From positions 1-21,432 of IMG/VR virus record IMGVR_UViG_3300042502_001607: 21,432 nucleotides of DNA; one strand, given 5' to 3'. The position numbers and the translations under genes are program-made. Of this stretch, positions 13,559-21,432 are shown piece after piece. The notes beneath the pieces were generated by a model. It had not been told where the DNA came from, ran no database searches, and saw only the letters and a program-made list of their open reading frames with translations. Source of the DNA: a virus. Numbering within the stretch: the stretch's first letter is position 1; the number at the start of each line of letters is the position of its first letter.

Positions 13559-13944
13559 TGTCCGCCCAGAACTCTCAACTTTTTGAACCCCGTTCCGTCG
13601 ACGCGTTGTTTTCGGCGATCATGACGCGCCAGGAGATCGCCGAGGAAAAGACGGAGACGTTCCGTATCGAACTGCGCACCCGATTCGAACGGGGGAGCAA
13701 GCGCATGGAAGAACTCGCAGCAGCCGTTGAACAGATCCGGATCCACGACCAAAGCATCGATAGCCGAGTAACCCGGCTGGAGGATTCCGACATCACTCGC
13801 CGGATCAACACGCTCGAGCTCGCCGAGACCGCGATCCGCACCGAGCTGGCCCGTTTTAAGGGGGCCTTGTGGGTGATCGGCGGCCTGCTCGGCATCCTGC
13901 AAGCCGTGGGCATCACCTTGTTAAGCAATTATTTAAACCGCTAA
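13558..13944 (+). CDS. Coiled-coil protein with C-terminal membrane anchor (XhlA-like)
   Basis: The 128-residue product has a long charged coiled coil (about 20-95, with IRIHDQSIDSRVTRLEDSD and INTLELAETAIRTELAR). A single C-terminal membrane segment at 103-122 (ALWVIGGLLGILQAVGIT) and a short basic tail follow. This layout is that of XhlA/haemolysin-type phage membrane proteins, which act with holins and endolysins in lysis. It is joined to the lipoprotein gene by a TAATG overlap, so it is likely in the same translational unit. No enzyme motif is seen. The alternative is a virion-associated membrane protein. Confidence 0.6.
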   Translation: MSAQNSQLFEPRSVDALFSAIMTRQEIAEEKTETFRIELRTRFERGSKRMEELAAAVEQIRIHDQSIDSRVTRLEDSDITRRINTLELAETAIRTELARFKGALWVIGGLLGILQAVGITLLSNYLNR

Positions 13945-13967
13945 GATAAAACCGAAAGACCAAAACC

Positions 13968-14231
13968 ATGATTTCACCCGAAGCCGCCCCCGCCTCCGCT
14001 CCCTCCCTGATGATCCCACTCGCTGCCTTGGCAGTCGAGGGCACCGCGCCGGAGGCCGGTGAGGAGATCAGCCTGCAAGCCGTCACCGCCCGCATCGTCT
14101 CGATCGAGGGCGACCAGGCGCGCGTCGAGGTTGTCGCCATCAATGGCCAGCCGATCGCGGGCGAGTCGCCCATGAGCGAGGACGACGAGATGCGCGCCAT
14201 GGCCGAAAAGGCCGACGGCGCAGCCTATTAA
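13968..14231 (+). CDS. Small acidic hypothetical protein
   Basis: I cannot name this 87-residue product. It is acidic, with an Ala/Pro-rich start, a predicted beta-hairpin in the middle (VTARIVSIEGDQARVEVVAINGQPI, about 39-63, strands around a Gly-Asp turn), and a negatively charged tail (SEDDEMRAMAEKADG). It lacks membrane segments. It sits between the lysis-type genes and the second fibre gene, with a 23-base gap and an AAAACC leader before the ATG. Confidence 0.6.
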   Translation: MISPEAAPASAPSLMIPLAALAVEGTAPEAGEEISLQAVTARIVSIEGDQARVEVVAINGQPIAGESPMSEDDEMRAMAEKADGAAY

Positions 14232-14259
14232 ACGACCGAGCACCGAAGGATCCAACGCC

Positions 14260-14469
14260 ATGCCGACCTTTGCCTATTCCACCGGGCGCGCCGTCAAAAT
14301 CAGCGACGGCACGCCCAGCCTGCGCCCGCGCATCACCGAACAGAGCGACGACGCGAGCATCAGCAAAAGCATCCTGGCCGGTTACCGTGACCTAGAAACA
14401 CGCGGGAGCCGCCACCGCGCCAGCCCGGCCGCCGCCCGCCGGATCCGCGCAGCCCTGCAAACCGCCTAA
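14260..14469 (+). CDS. Small basic hypothetical protein
   Basis: No family is recognised for this 69-residue product. It is rich in Arg and Ser, basic overall, with a probable C-terminal helix (SPAAARRIRAALQTA). It starts 28 bases after the previous gene and ends 11 bases before the next, in step with the operon. GC-rich third positions and the A/C leader before the ATG support it as a real gene, although its shortness leaves doubt. Confidence 0.5.
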   Translation: MPTFAYSTGRAVKISDGTPSLRPRITEQSDDASISKSILAGYRDLETRGSRHRASPAAARRIRAALQTA

Positions 14470-14480
14470 AAAAAACCACC

Positions 14481-15356
14481 ATGCCCGCCACGATTACCTT
14501 CACGCGCCCCTCGTTCGGGGAAAACGACACGCTGCCGCCTTCTGCGTTCAATGCCTGCACCGTGCTCTCGGGCACCGTGCCCGATGCCGAGGCGGGCGCT
14601 TATGGCGTGATGCGTCTGGCGGGCGACCTCACGGGATCGGCATCGGCCCCACAGCTCACCGCCACCGGCGCCACGGCGGGCAGCTATGGGGTAAACGTGC
14701 TGAACATCCCGCAGCTGACGGTGGACGCCAAGGGCCGGATCACCGCCGTGGCGGATCGGGCGCTGGGCACGGCCTACGGCAAGACGGTGATCGAGAGCGC
14801 CGATGAGGCCGCAGCCCGCACGGTGCTGGGGCTGGGTGGCACGACCTTTCTGGACGCGGTCTACGTGGCCGTGATGTCGCGCCAATACCCGGTGGGCGAG
14901 ATGCTCATCACGCGGCGCAGCGCCAACCCGAACACGTGGCTGGGCTTTGGCACGTGGGTCGCCTACGGCGAGGGCAAGACGCTCGTCGGCCTGAATGCTG
15001 CCGAGGCGGAATTTGACCTCCTCGACAAGACCGGCGGGGCCAAGACGCACACGCTCGCGGCGGGCGAAATCCCAAGCCATACGCACAGCTTCAGCGGGAC
15101 CGGAACAACCAGTACAACAGGAGCACACGTCCACGTGCAAAACGGTGGAGCAGTTAACCCGAGCGGGGTAACGTTGTTTGCAGGCGTGGCGGGTGCCGGT
15201 GGAGCAAATCTGGGAAATTCAGCGGCCACCTCCAGCACTGGCGACCACGCACACACCGTGACCATTTCCGGCACCACCGGCAGCGCGGGCAGCGGCACGG
15301 CGCACAACAACCTGCAGCCGTACATCACGGTGTTTTTCTGGAAGCGCACCGCCTAA
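14481..15356 (+). CDS. Tail fibre / gp10-gp12-type receptor-binding protein
   Basis: The 291-residue product has fibre-type repeats early (GVMRLAGDLTGSASAPQLTATG and IPQLTVDAKGRITAVAD, about 42-92). Its C-terminal half is of the T4 gp10/gp12 kind: YPVGEMLITRRSANPNTWLG (136-155), W159, then GGAKTHTLAAGEIPSHTHS (185-203) and the end motif HNNLQPYITVFFWKR (275-289). Paired histidines H200/H202, H216/H218 and H256/H258 match the metal-binding HxH motifs of short tail fibre tips. It is probably a second receptor-binding protein, or the tip of a short fibre. No peptidase or hydrolase motif is visible. Confidence 0.8.
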   Translation: MPATITFTRPSFGENDTLPPSAFNACTVLSGTVPDAEAGAYGVMRLAGDLTGSASAPQLTATGATAGSYGVNVLNIPQLTVDAKGRITAVADRALGTAYGKTVIESADEAAARTVLGLGGTTFLDAVYVAVMSRQYPVGEMLITRRSANPNTWLGFGTWVAYGEGKTLVGLNAAEAEFDLLDKTGGAKTHTLAAGEIPSHTHSFSGTGTTSTTGAHVHVQNGGAVNPSGVTLFAGVAGAGGANLGNSAATSSTGDHAHTVTISGTTGSAGSGTAHNNLQPYITVFFWKRTA

Positions 15357-15368
15357 CCGCCTAAAAAA

Positions 15369-16022
15369 ATGAACCTCGGCGACCTCAAAACCTTTACCGC
15401 GGCCAAGCTCGGGCTGTCGGATTCGATCACGCAACTACAGGCGGGGGAATTCGCAAAAGCGCGCTGGCGCATGTTGTGGAACCACCACCTGTGGCGGCAG
15501 TCGCGCATCTTGGCCGAGGTGGCCGTCACCTCGGGGCAGCAGGAGGTGACGCTGCCCGCAGGCTTCGAACTCGTGCTGGCCGCCCGCTGGAACACCCACA
15601 CCGGGCTGGCCGCGCAGCTGGACTTGTCGGTTTTTAATAGCAACCCGGCCAGCTGGACAGCACCGGGGCCGGTCATGGGATACTCGCCGATGCCACGCGA
15701 TAGCGCCGGGCTGGTGCGGATCCGCCTGCACCAGGTGCCCGACGCCGCAGGCGTGCTGCTGGCGATGGGCAAGGCCACCTGCCCCGAACTGGTCAGCGAC
15801 CTCGACGCGCCGTCGATCAGCGGCACCGACGAGTGCCTCGTGGCGTTTGTGATGGGCGACCTTTACCAGTGGATGCGGCAGTTCTCCAAAGCCGGTGCGT
15901 TCTTCCAGGAGGCGCAGGCCCTACTGGCGAAGATGATCGAAATCGAGACCGCCCAAACCACCGAGCTGCGCCAGCTCTTGCCCTACGCACAGACGCTCGA
16001 ATGCGATCCGCGCGATTATTAA
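15369..16022 (+). CDS. Putative head-tail adaptor protein
   Basis: The 217-residue product is mostly helical with a central beta part. Helix-rich ends (MNLGDLKTFTAAKLGL; FSKAGAFFQEAQALLAKMIEIE) flank a middle with SGQQEVTLPAGFELVLAARW. This layout, and its place just before a nozzle-like gene, fit the adaptor ring that docks to the portal in podophages (T7 gp11 / P22 gp4 class, or the SU10-type adaptors). Sequence likeness I can see is general, not specific, so the role rests partly on gene order. A six-A run ends one base before the ATG and there is no Shine-Dalgarno sequence. Confidence 0.6.
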   Translation: MNLGDLKTFTAAKLGLSDSITQLQAGEFAKARWRMLWNHHLWRQSRILAEVAVTSGQQEVTLPAGFELVLAARWNTHTGLAAQLDLSVFNSNPASWTAPGPVMGYSPMPRDSAGLVRIRLHQVPDAAGVLLAMGKATCPELVSDLDAPSISGTDECLVAFVMGDLYQWMRQFSKAGAFFQEAQALLAKMIEIETAQTTELRQLLPYAQTLECDPRDY

Positions 16023-16028
16023 GACGAT

Positions 16029-16041
16029 CCCCTTTTTTTTA
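16029..16041 (+). promoter_or_regulatory. Second CCCC-T8-A motif
   Basis: CCCC, eight T, then A stand 14 bases before the 16055 start and 7 bases after the previous stop. It is the same string as at 10957-10970. Confidence 0.25.
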
Positions 16042-16054
16042 GAACCCGCACGCC

Positions 16055-17791
16055 ATGCAACTGTTTAACGACGCTCTGGACGACACACCCGCCGATGCCG
16101 GATCGCTGGGGTTTACCGGCATGGACGCCACCACCAAGCCCGACCAGTTGCCGCCCGACCTGCTGCGCGATGGGCGCAACCTGTGGATGGACGGCAGCGG
16201 CATCGTGCAAACCCGCCCCGGCCTGCGCCTCAACGCGTTCCTCGATCCCGACGCCGTGCTGGCGGTGGGCGATACCCGCGTGCAGGGCGCGGGGTATTAC
16301 GACACCCCCACCACCGAGACGTTGTTGGCGGTGCGCAACGGCAAGCTGTACGCCGTGGACAGTTCGGAGGCCAGCGCCGCGTTTACCCACCTCGCCGGAC
16401 CGACGCCCTCGGCCACGGCAGCAGTGAAGTTTGCGCAGTTGGTGGATCGCATGTTTTACAGCGACGGCACGCTGCGCTGGGCGCTCGACAACGCAGGCTG
16501 GTCATTCGGCACCGTTTCGACGTTTTCCACCGCCGCCGCCATGCCGACCTGGGCGACGATCATCGCGCACAACTTCCGGCTGCTCGCCGTGGAGGCCAAG
16601 GGTTACAAGCTGTACGCGAGCGCCGTGGCCAGCGCGCACAACCCGGCCGATTGGGTGCCGACGGAAAACATCCGCGTGGGCACCGGCGAGGGCGACCCGA
16701 TCAAGGCGCTGATTAGTTCCCAAGGAGGGAACTTGATCGTGCTCAACCTAGGCAGCGCTTGGCTCGTGGACACAACCGCCGCCGCGCTGGCCAACTGGAC
16801 GGTGCGCAAGATCACCGACGTGGCCGGTTGCGTGGAGGGCAAGACGGCAGTGGCGCTGGGGCAGGATGTGTTTTTCTTGAGCCGTTACGGGGTCGTGAGC
16901 CTCGGGGCGCTGTCGGACAACATCAGCCTAAACCCGGCCACCACGCTGTCGGCGCCCGTGCAGCCTTACATTGACCGCATCAACTGGCTGGCCGTGGACA
17001 CCGCCTTTGCGACCGTCTGGCAGGAGCTCTACCTGCTGGCCGTGCCGCTCGATGAGGACACGCTGCCCACGGTGATCTTGCCGTTCAACGTGCGCACGCG
17101 GCGCTGGATGACGCCGTGGACGATCGGCAGCCAGGGTGTGCTCACCGGCGACGCCAGCGGGGCGGCCGTGCTTATCGACGAGGATGACTTCTTTCTGGTG
17201 GATGAAACGGGAGCGGTGCTGCTCGATTCCGGCGTGGTCACGCCCAGCCTGGAGGCGCTGGAATTCACCGGTCTGAGCGCAGCGGCGCTCACCCGCTTTG
17301 CCGGACGCCAGGAGACGGTGATCGGTGACAGCGTGGGCCGGTTGCTCAGGATCGACCCGAGCGCCGAGCGCGACGATACCAACCCGACGAGCAGTCAGCC
17401 CGTCGAGAGCTGGGCCACGCTGAAGGCGCACAACTTCGAGCTGCCGCAAAACCTCAAGCAACCGTTCACCTTGGATGTGCAGTTTGAGCGCAGCACCGCG
17501 ACCGGCTGCCAGCTGAACCTCGTGCGCGATGGCCAACTGGCGTACCCCGACATCACGCTCGCCGCCAGCGAGACGATCGCGGCCGGACTTTCCACCGGCA
17601 ACCTGACCTCGTTTCCTGTGGTGTTCCCCTTGGTGTTCAAGCCCAACACCACCTACCGCCGCAGCTTCCACTTGCGCGACAAGCCGAGGTTCATCGAATG
17701 CGGCCTACAGGTGCACAGCCCGCGCGGGCGGTTGCGCCTACGCAGCGCGCGGTTTTCGGCGTTCATCGACTCGGCAGAATTGCTCCGTTAA
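16055..17791 (+). CDS. Tail hub / nozzle-like protein (P22 gp10 / T7 gp12 class)
   Basis: The 578-residue product looks like a beta-propeller. Repeated strand phrases of the type 'DGRNLWMDGSGIVQTRPGL', 'ETLLAVRNGKLYAVDSSE', 'FAQLVDRMFYSDG' and 'NFRLLAVEAKGYKLYAS' recur at about 40-60 residue intervals. A nozzle or hub ring closes the tail tube of podophages (T7 gp12, P22 gp10, which also stabilises packaged DNA). Its place after the adaptor candidate agrees. The C-terminal 150 residues form a separate beta domain (YRRSFHLRDKPRFIECGLQVHSP). No enzymatic motif is seen. The assignment is strong for a podoviral tail structural protein and moderate for the exact homologue. Confidence 0.72.
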   Translation: MQLFNDALDDTPADAGSLGFTGMDATTKPDQLPPDLLRDGRNLWMDGSGIVQTRPGLRLNAFLDPDAVLAVGDTRVQGAGYYDTPTTETLLAVRNGKLYAVDSSEASAAFTHLAGPTPSATAAVKFAQLVDRMFYSDGTLRWALDNAGWSFGTVSTFSTAAAMPTWATIIAHNFRLLAVEAKGYKLYASAVASAHNPADWVPTENIRVGTGEGDPIKALISSQGGNLIVLNLGSAWLVDTTAAALANWTVRKITDVAGCVEGKTAVALGQDVFFLSRYGVVSLGALSDNISLNPATTLSAPVQPYIDRINWLAVDTAFATVWQELYLLAVPLDEDTLPTVILPFNVRTRRWMTPWTIGSQGVLTGDASGAAVLIDEDDFFLVDETGAVLLDSGVVTPSLEALEFTGLSAAALTRFAGRQETVIGDSVGRLLRIDPSAERDDTNPTSSQPVESWATLKAHNFELPQNLKQPFTLDVQFERSTATGCQLNLVRDGQLAYPDITLAASETIAAGLSTGNLTSFPVVFPLVFKPNTTYRRSFHLRDKPRFIECGLQVHSPRGRLRLRSARFSAFIDSAELLR

Positions 17792-17808
17792 CCGCCAAGA
17801 AAAACGCC

Positions 17809-18252
17809 ATGACACCGACGATCGAGCAGTGCGCGGAGTTTTTGAAAAAGCACGGGGCCGGGCCCAAGGTATGGCCACCGGAGGCGGTGCTGCCGTGGTT
17901 GACCTGGCACTGGAAAAACGGCGGGGTCGGCATCGCGCACGAGAACGGTGAAATCTTCGCGGTGGGCGTGGCCCGCTGCCTGCACCACCTGAGCGAGTCG
18001 GACTCGCACTACACCCACTTTGAGGATGGCTTTGTTTTATGGTGCGATGAGCTTGCCAGCACCCGCCCCGAAGGCATATCCATTTTATTGTCACTTGCCC
18101 GCGACCGTTTCGGACCACGGATGGCCGTCGTCGGGCAAGTGTTCAACCGCCCCGGTAAGCTGCGTATGCTTCCATGGAAAACCGTGGAAAGATATATAAC
18201 GCAGCAATTTACCAAAAGCCATGGGCAGTCCGAAAGCACCCGCAGCACCTGA
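17809..18252 (+). CDS. Hypothetical virion protein, possibly GNAT-like
   Basis: The start is set at ATG 17809 (147 residues), because the in-frame upstream extension lies inside the nozzle gene. The layout of helix, WLTWHWKNGG, strand pair GIAHENGEIFAVGVARCL, then PEGISILLSLARDRFGP and a basic end GKLRMLPWKTVERYI recalls acetyltransferase-fold proteins, including the small internal virion protein of T7-like phages (gp13 class). No conserved acetyl-CoA loop is clear, so activity should not be assumed. The last 32 bases overlap the next gene. It sits first in the row of probable internal proteins. Confidence 0.5.
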   Translation: MTPTIEQCAEFLKKHGAGPKVWPPEAVLPWLTWHWKNGGVGIAHENGEIFAVGVARCLHHLSESDSHYTHFEDGFVLWCDELASTRPEGISILLSLARDRFGPRMAVVGQVFNRPGKLRMLPWKTVERYITQQFTKSHGQSESTRST

Positions 18253-19288
18253 CTACGCCGCCGCCAACCGCGAGGCGATCAGCGCAGACGTATCCACGCT
18301 ACCAACACGCAACCTGATCGAGCAGGCCGCGCAGTTGGGCAAGCTCGTCACCTACACCGACCCCGCCACCGGCCAGCAAATGACCGCGGACTTCACCGGC
18401 CTCGGCCAGTCCGCCCTGATGGAGCAGGCCGCGCAGCTCGCCAGCCAGTACAACGCCGACACCCAACGCCAGCAGCTCGCGCTGCGGCAGGAGCTCGGAC
18501 TGGCCAATGCCGAGCAGACGACCAGGGAAATCCAAGCAGCCGACCCGCTCGCCTACCAGGCGCGGCAGGATTTGACGGGGCGAATTCTCGGCGACCTCAA
18601 TGCGCCCGCATCACGCGTGCTGGGCAGCCAGTCCATCTACGACGCCGCCACCCGGCTCGGTGCGCTCGACCCGACCACCGACACACTCAACTACGGGGTG
18701 CAGCAGGCGCTCAAGGACTACAACACCGCCGGATTCAGCGAGTCGACGCAGCGCGAGCTGAACAACCAGATCCGCGCCGGACAGGTATCGCGGGGCAACT
18801 TTTTAGGCGACGCCGCCGCCGTGGCCGAAGCCAGCCAGCAGGGGCAGGCCATGGACCAGCTGCGCCAGGCGCGCCTTGGGCAACTGCTCACCGCGCAAGG
18901 GCAGGCCTTTGGGCAAAATCAGGCGCTCAACCAGGCGAACCTGCAAGGCGCGCAGGCCCTCTCGGGCGACCAGCGCCAAGTCGAAAACACCAACTACGGC
19001 CGCAACCAGCAAACCCTCGCCAACGCGAGCGCGATGGTGCTGGGCCAGCCGATCACAAACCAGTTCGGCAGCTTGCAGGGAGCCCAGCAGGGCGCAGTGG
19101 GCATGGCTCAGGCCCCGCAAGTCAATGTCGGCGGACTTAACCCGAACGCAGGCCAGCAGAACTATGCAGGCCAGATGCAGGCGTGGCAGACCAACGCCAA
19201 CATCGCCGCGCAGGGCAATCCGTGGATGGCGCTCGCCGGTCAAGTCGGCGGCGCAGCCGCTGGTGCAGGTATGGCCGCGCTCGTTTAA
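18221..19288 (+). CDS. Putative internal / DNA-ejection protein
   Basis: The 355-residue product is Gln/Ala/Asn-rich and mostly helical. It begins MGSPKAPAAPDYAAANREA, a start I associate with internal virion proteins of podophages. It has long amphipathic helices (about 28-110 and 190-275) and ends in a small-residue hydrophobic tail (PWMALAGQVGGAAAGAGMAALV) that could insert in a membrane. Ejection proteins travel ahead of the DNA and help form a channel across the host envelope. Position after the nozzle gene supports this. The start lies inside the preceding gene (32-base overlap). Confidence 0.6.
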   Translation: MGSPKAPAAPDYAAANREAISADVSTLPTRNLIEQAAQLGKLVTYTDPATGQQMTADFTGLGQSALMEQAAQLASQYNADTQRQQLALRQELGLANAEQTTREIQAADPLAYQARQDLTGRILGDLNAPASRVLGSQSIYDAATRLGALDPTTDTLNYGVQQALKDYNTAGFSESTQRELNNQIRAGQVSRGNFLGDAAAVAEASQQGQAMDQLRQARLGQLLTAQGQAFGQNQALNQANLQGAQALSGDQRQVENTNYGRNQQTLANASAMVLGQPITNQFGSLQGAQQGAVGMAQAPQVNVGGLNPNAGQQNYAGQMQAWQTNANIAAQGNPWMALAGQVGGAAAGAGMAALV

Positions 19289-19308
19289 AATAAAAACACA
19301 CCAACACC

Positions 19309-20136
19309 ATGAGCTACCTAGCCGACGGATTAAGTCAGGGATTCCAATCAGGGTTCGCCGCAGGCACCCAGAAGAAGCGCGACAAAAAGCAGGCCGAAGA
19401 CCAGAAGGCCCGCGACGTGCTGCAAGGCGAACAGGCCAAGGCGCTTCAAACCGAGCGCTTGGAGGCCGATGCCAAGCGGGATTTTGAAAACCGCACCTGG
19501 CGCAGCGGGGAATCGGAGCTGGATCGTATCAACCGCTCCGATGAGGCCAATGTTGACCGCGCACTGCGTGCCGCCGAACTGACCAAGCGCGCCGAAGCGG
19601 AGCAGGCAGACCAAGCGTTAAAGGCCTCGCTTTATTACGACCAGCAAAGCCGCCAGGATGAACAGGCGAGCGTAGCCCGCGCCCTAGCCGCGCCGATGCA
19701 AGCGGAACAACTGCGTGCCATGAAGCAGCAAAACGACGCCTACGGCCAACCCAAGCCGCTACCCGTGCCAATGGAGACGCTCGAATACGATCCGATGGAT
19801 CCGACCGGTGCCCCCAAGCGGCGCATCACCGGCCCTCTCGGCAGCCTTGGCACGATCACGGGAGCGGCCGCGCCAGCCGGAGCCAAACCGGCCAGCGTGA
19901 TTGATTCATTCCTCAAGCCGCCCGCTGCGGCAGCTTCCACCACAGCGGAGCCTGCGCAGCCTGCCGCCGCCGCAGCCTTCCCCGCACCCAAGCCTGCGGC
20001 CCGCGACAATGGTGATATGCAGCGCTTGCTGCGCCAGTTTGGAGCCCTGCCGCCCGAACAAATGGCCGCCGAACTCGCCGCCGCTGGTATCCAAGTCAAC
20101 CCCGACGCCCTCCGCCGTCCGAACCGCACCTATTAA
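19309..20136 (+). CDS. Coiled-coil hypothetical protein, probable internal virion protein
   Basis: The 275-residue product has a Gly-rich amphipathic start (MSYLADGLSQGFQSGFAAG), then a very charged coiled coil from about 20 to 130. An Ala/Pro-rich linker follows (about 190-240) and a short helical end (MQRLLRQFGALPPEQMAAEL). No enzyme motif is seen. Together with the genes on each side it fits the internal protein group of a podovirus, but likeness to a named protein is not visible. The leader is A-rich and ends in ACACC before ATG. Confidence 0.6.
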   Translation: MSYLADGLSQGFQSGFAAGTQKKRDKKQAEDQKARDVLQGEQAKALQTERLEADAKRDFENRTWRSGESELDRINRSDEANVDRALRAAELTKRAEAEQADQALKASLYYDQQSRQDEQASVARALAAPMQAEQLRAMKQQNDAYGQPKPLPVPMETLEYDPMDPTGAPKRRITGPLGSLGTITGAAAPAGAKPASVIDSFLKPPAAAASTTAEPAQPAAAAAFPAPKPAARDNGDMQRLLRQFGALPPEQMAAELAAAGIQVNPDALRRPNRTY

Positions 20137-20137
20137 A

Positions 20138-21432
20138 ATGCCCGCACAACGCCCCCCCGAGTGGTCCGAACTGGAAGCGGACCCCAAGTGGTCAACTCTC
20201 GACCGTGAACAGAAGCGTGTGGTGCTCGCCAATTGGGGCTCCACCGTGGCGGATTACGTCGCCGAGAACGGCGGGTTTAACCCCGACACTGAAACCAGCT
20301 TCAAGACGACGCTGGCCGGCATTGCCGAAAAGCACGACCTCGTGCCGGGCGTGGGCGAAAAGACTGGCCAGTGGTTCACCGACGCGTGGCACAACTTGAG
20401 CCGGGGCGCGCTCAATGACTTTGTGGGCGGGGTGATCGAGGCCCCGCTGCGTGTTGCCGAGAACGTGTTGCCCAATGATTGGGTGGACGCGGAATCGGCA
20501 GCCAACGCGGTCGCAGGATTTCGCAAGGCGGTTGATGAGGCGCACCCGGTACGCCCCGAGTTTGCCGAGAGCATCCCCGGCCAAGTGGTGCGTGGTTTGG
20601 GTCAAGCCATCCCGAACGTGGCGCTGGGCGCCCTGCGCCTGCCCGGCCTCGCCGCCGGTGCGGTGGCGCAGTCCTTTGACCAAGGCTACCAGGACGCCGT
20701 GCAGAGCGGAACCACCCCGAGCGAGGCGTTTAAATCAGGTGTGGCCAACTTGCCCGGAGCCATTCCCGAATACTACGCCGACAAGGTGGCGCTTGGTGGA
20801 CTCATGAGCGCGGCCAAGGTGGCCCCGCTCAAGCGCGAAATCGTCAAAGCAATCGCCACGGGAGCAGCCAGCGAGGCCACCCAGCAGACGTGGTCTAACG
20901 CCGTGGCCTCGTACATAGTCGGCTACGATAAAGAACGCGAACTTACCCAGGACGTGGGGAATTCGGCACTGGTTGGCGGACTCACCGAGGGAATCGTGCG
21001 TGCAGGCACCAGCGTTGCAGAAAATGCCGCCGCCCGCTCGGGGCACAAGGAGTTTGCCCAGCAGCTCGACACCGCAAAAAACATCCCCGAAAGCACCAAG
21101 ACGCTCCTGCTCCAGCAGGACCAGCTCCGGCGCGGCCTGCGCCCGGCTCAAATGTTTCCCGCCGGAACCACCCCTTTGCCCATGATCGATGGCATGGAGC
21201 AGGTGAAAAATGAGCGTGGCGTTTTTCATTTTAACCCGAAGCAAATCACCGCGGCCGAAATCCTCTCGGCCAGCCGCGACGGCAAAGAAAACGAGATTTT
21301 AGGGCTTGGGCCCGTGAGCAAACCCGCAGCGCAGGCCCGCGCCGCCGCGACCGGCGAAAAGCTGGTGGCCGTGGCCGAGCGTGCCGCCGATGGCACCGAA
21401 ATCAAGACCACCATAGGCACCACCGGCACCGC
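20138..21432 (+). CDS. Large internal / polyvalent-type virion protein (3' end outside window)
   Basis: ATG at 20138, one base after the previous stop, opens a frame that stays open to the window edge, giving 431 complete codons. The N-terminus (EWSELEADPKWSTLDREQKRV) is followed by a region with PGQVVRGLGQAIPNVALGAL and GLAAGAVAQSFDQGYQDAVQSG. A helix with GAASEATQQTWSNAVASY comes near 246-263. These phrases resemble the helical, amphipathic parts of very large phage virion proteins that are ejected with the DNA and often carry several enzyme domains. No catalytic motif is visible in the part present; a lytic transglycosylase or peptidase domain may lie beyond the edge. Confidence 0.65.
   Translation, partial: MPAQRPPEWSELEADPKWSTLDREQKRVVLANWGSTVADYVAENGGFNPDTETSFKTTLAGIAEKHDLVPGVGEKTGQWFTDAWHNLSRGALNDFVGGVIEAPLRVAENVLPNDWVDAESAANAVAGFRKAVDEAHPVRPEFAESIPGQVVRGLGQAIPNVALGALRLPGLAAGAVAQSFDQGYQDAVQSGTTPSEAFKSGVANLPGAIPEYYADKVALGGLMSAAKVAPLKREIVKAIATGAASEATQQTWSNAVASYIVGYDKERELTQDVGNSALVGGLTEGIVRAGTSVAENAAARSGHKEFAQQLDTAKNIPESTKTLLLQQDQLRRGLRPAQMFPAGTTPLPMIDGMEQVKNERGVFHFNPKQITAAEILSASRDGKENEILGLGPVSKPAAQARAAATGEKLVAVAERAADGTEIKTTIGTTGT

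Noticed and set aside
1-21432. tRNA genes, rRNA, insertion sequences, integrase or repressor genes
   Set aside because: I looked for them by motif and found no cloverleaf, transposase, tyrosine or serine recombinase, or CI/Cro-type gene in the window. The temperate status of the phage is therefore open.

Overview
The window joins two different kinds of DNA. Positions 1 to about 1,400 are of mixed, clearly lower GC content. They carry what look like two integron attC recombination sites (97-199 and 801-896), which bracket a type II toxin-antitoxin cassette encoded on the minus strand. A small unrecognised plus-strand gene (938-1171) and a group of hairpins follow, including an intrinsic terminator. 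From 1411 to the end the DNA is GC-rich, and every gene I accept is on the plus strand in one dense block. That block is the packaging and virion module of a tailed phage, either a prophage or a phage genome.

The phage looks like a podovirus (short tail). It has small and large terminase, a long P22-type-looking portal, a scaffold candidate and an N4-gp56-family-like major capsid protein. It also has a candidate head-tail adaptor, a beta-propeller-like tail hub or nozzle, and a run of Gln/Ala-rich proteins that look like internal or ejection proteins. The last of these is a very long protein cut by the window edge. No tape-measure, tail-tube or sheath gene is visible. Layout: terS-terL-portal-unknown-scaffold-major capsid (1411-8040); then a receptor-binding and lysis block (8132-15356) with a mosaic tail fibre, a second fibre or structural protein that has a signal peptide, small membrane proteins, an Rz1-like lipoprotein embedded out of frame, an XhlA-like membrane protein and a gp10/gp12-type fibre; then adaptor, nozzle and internal proteins (15369 to the end). 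Placing the fibre and lysis genes between the capsid and the adaptor is not the usual T7/P22 order.

The host cannot be named from the sequence. Nearly all phage genes lack a Shine-Dalgarno sequence and start in an A/C-rich leader ending in ACC or GCC before ATG. With the high GC content, this would suit a lineage that depends little on Shine-Dalgarno pairing, such as some Verrucomicrobiota. That is inference only.

The most interesting points are the attC pair, which shows the canonical two extrahelical bases at identical positions; its direct abutment on a phage packaging module; the toxin-antitoxin promoter and operator that run straight into the start codon; the two-island composition shift inside the tail fibre; and the signal peptide on a phage structural protein. 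No integrase, integron integrase, endolysin, tRNA or CRISPR array was found in the window.
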